A stretch of DNA of 64,000 nt from Tribonema minus (lineage: Eukaryota; Sar; Xanthophyceae; Tribonematales; Tribonemataceae): contig JAFCMP010000145.1 of NCBI GenBank assembly GCA_017506865.1, positions 1-64,000 on the forward strand, read 5' to 3'. Shown here in pieces: positions 62,787 to 64,000 of this stretch (within the stretch, counting starts at the first letter, position 1; each line of letters starts with the position of its first letter). The notes under the pieces are model-generated. The model worked only from the letters and a program-made list of their open reading frames with translations. It searched no databases and was not told where the DNA came from. The position numbers were made by a program, and so were the translations under genes.

Positions 62787-64000
62787 ATGCCATCCGAAGC
62801 GATGGAGGTGGTGCTGCCAGCGGCGACTGGCGACACGCCAGCTGGCCCAAATGGTCGCGCGGCCACCCCTCCTGCTGCTGCTGCCTCGTGGGCGGCCAAA
62901 GCCGCCAAAACTGCGACAACACCCCCGTCGCTTACAGCGAAGAGCAACCTGCTTCGGGAGGAGGCACGGCTGCTGCACGGCCACGATGGAGCCTACTTCA
63001 CTCCCCGAGGCAGCTACACGCCAACCCCAGCCCCATCCGCCCTCACTCCAGGGCAGCTATACCAACAGGCGAGCGAGATGTTCCACGCCGCGGAACAGGA
63101 GCAGTACTTCTTCGTGCCCCCCGCTGTCGCGGCGGTGGGGCGCCAGGGTGGAGCCGCTGCGGGCCGCCTCATGGCGATGGCGGCGCGCGTGCAGGGCCGT
63201 CCGACAGCGGAGGGACAGCCATTTGTGCCGCCGGCGGCGGCAGCCGGCACAGACCTAGTCTCGTTTACGGTGGATCCAGTCACCTGCTACACCCAGGAGC
63301 ACTTGGCTGCCTTGCCGGCCAGCGTCCGCGCACTGTTAGCAGAGCTCGCGCCGGCCCGTCAGCCTCACGAGCGCGAGCGCAGCACCCCTGCGGCGGCTGC
63401 ACAGCGCCGCGCCCGACTCACGCGGGGGCGCCAGCAGCTGCTAGCGGCGGCGCTCACGCACATGCACGACGCGGCGAGGGCCGGCGCTGGAGACGCTGCC
63501 TCACTTGCGTCCCTATTCAAGGGTGCAGAGACGCTGGGGCCTCTGTCGCCTCGCGATGACTTCCGCACGCTATGCTTGCGGGCGCCGGCCGCGCTCGTTG
63601 ACGCGGCGCTCGGAACGGTCGGCGACTCCGCTGACTTCAGCTTCAGCGGCTTCCGCCTGCGCATCACCCGCGCTGGTGACATGAGCGCCCCGGTCACGGT
63701 CACCGTGCGCGGCGCGCCGGCGGCGTGGTCTGCAGCGCAGCTTGCAATGCTGCTTGCGCCCGCACTCGCAGCTCCTGGCATGCCCATCGCGCCGGTGCGC
63801 TTGCGGGCGGGCGGCGGCGGCACTTCCGCCGCCTTTCTGCTGCTGGCCAGCGCTCTGAAGACCTGCGGCGTAGGCATTAACGGTGCGGCCTCATCCGCGG
63901 CGCCGGCGTCGGCGGCATCGCCAGGCGCCGCGGGTGTTTGGGAGCTAACAGTGGTCCGCGGCGTTGCGCGGCGACTCGCGCACTCGGTCCTATGCGCGGT
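62787..64000 (+). CDS. Gag-like uncharacterised ORF, 3' partial
   Basis: ATG 62787 opens a frame of more than 400 residues that is still open at the window end. The product begins MPSEAMEVVLPAATGD and is Ala/Pro-rich at the N-terminus. It has a helical middle (QLYQQASEMFHAAEQEQYFF; LTRGRQQLLAAALTHMHDAA) and a C-terminal part with FRLRITRAGDMSAPVTVTVR. Length, composition and lack of introns resemble retrotransposon Gag or LINE ORF1 proteins, and a possible primer-binding site lies upstream. No zinc knuckle is visible yet. A host gene exon is the alternative. Confidence 0.4.
   Translation, partial: MPSEAMEVVLPAATGDTPAGPNGRAATPPAAAASWAAKAAKTATTPPSLTAKSNLLREEARLLHGHDGAYFTPRGSYTPTPAPSALTPGQLYQQASEMFHAAEQEQYFFVPPAVAAVGRQGGAAAGRLMAMAARVQGRPTAEGQPFVPPAAAAGTDLVSFTVDPVTCYTQEHLAALPASVRALLAELAPARQPHERERSTPAAAAQRRARLTRGRQQLLAAALTHMHDAARAGAGDAASLASLFKGAETLGPLSPRDDFRTLCLRAPAALVDAALGTVGDSADFSFSGFRLRITRAGDMSAPVTVTVRGAPAAWSAAQLAMLLAPALAAPGMPIAPVRLRAGGGGTSAAFLLLASALKTCGVGINGAASSAAPASAASPGAAGVWELTVVRGVARRLAHSVLCA

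Overview
This looks like nuclear DNA of a GC-rich, intron-rich photosynthetic eukaryote. Genes are split by GT-AG introns and PT-rich (PTAEPTAKP, PTSTPTANP) secreted-type protein repeats occur. TTAGGG-like interstitial tracts are present, and a short AT-rich stretch encodes the N-terminus of a plastid-type ribosomal protein S3. An alga, possibly a stramenopile, fits best; the species cannot be fixed from the sequence.

Layout. 1-~9960: 3' part of a Ty3/gypsy chromovirus-type LTR retrotransposon whose polyprotein carries a complete C5 cytosine DNA methyltransferase between protease and reverse transcriptase. 9978-20961 (+): a PT-repeat, Cys-rich, probably extracellular protein gene, rebuilt here as ten phase-compatible exons; one exon is frameshifted, and a 2.6 kb hAT DNA transposon with target-site duplication sits in one intron. 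20863-26880 (+): a non-LTR-type retroelement ORF with an N-terminal OTU-like cysteine protease, reverse transcriptase and C-terminal restriction-like nuclease region, abutting the 3' end of that gene. 28127-34691 (-): a heme peroxidase gene with tandem copies of its heme-ligand exon ends. 34.7-41.1 kb: mostly non-coding, rich in dispersed repeats. 41114-46172 (+): four-exon gene for a low-complexity protein ending in Cys-Cys. 48159-59436 (-): eight-exon gene for an Ala-rich multi-pass membrane protein, with a 23-base C tract inside a coding exon where the frame changes. 59.9-64 kb: a small candidate gene, retroelement relics, a plastid-like rps3 fragment and the start of a gag-like ORF running off the window.

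The most unusual points are the methyltransferase-bearing retrotransposon and a recurring pattern in all four spliced genes: short tandem duplications (about 70-240 bp) that copy an exon end, its splice site and adjoining intron. A short palindrome, consensus ACTTCAAcTTGAAGT, is strongly over-represented, mostly in introns and spacers. All gene models come from reading frames, splice-site dinucleotides and phase matching; none has transcript support here.
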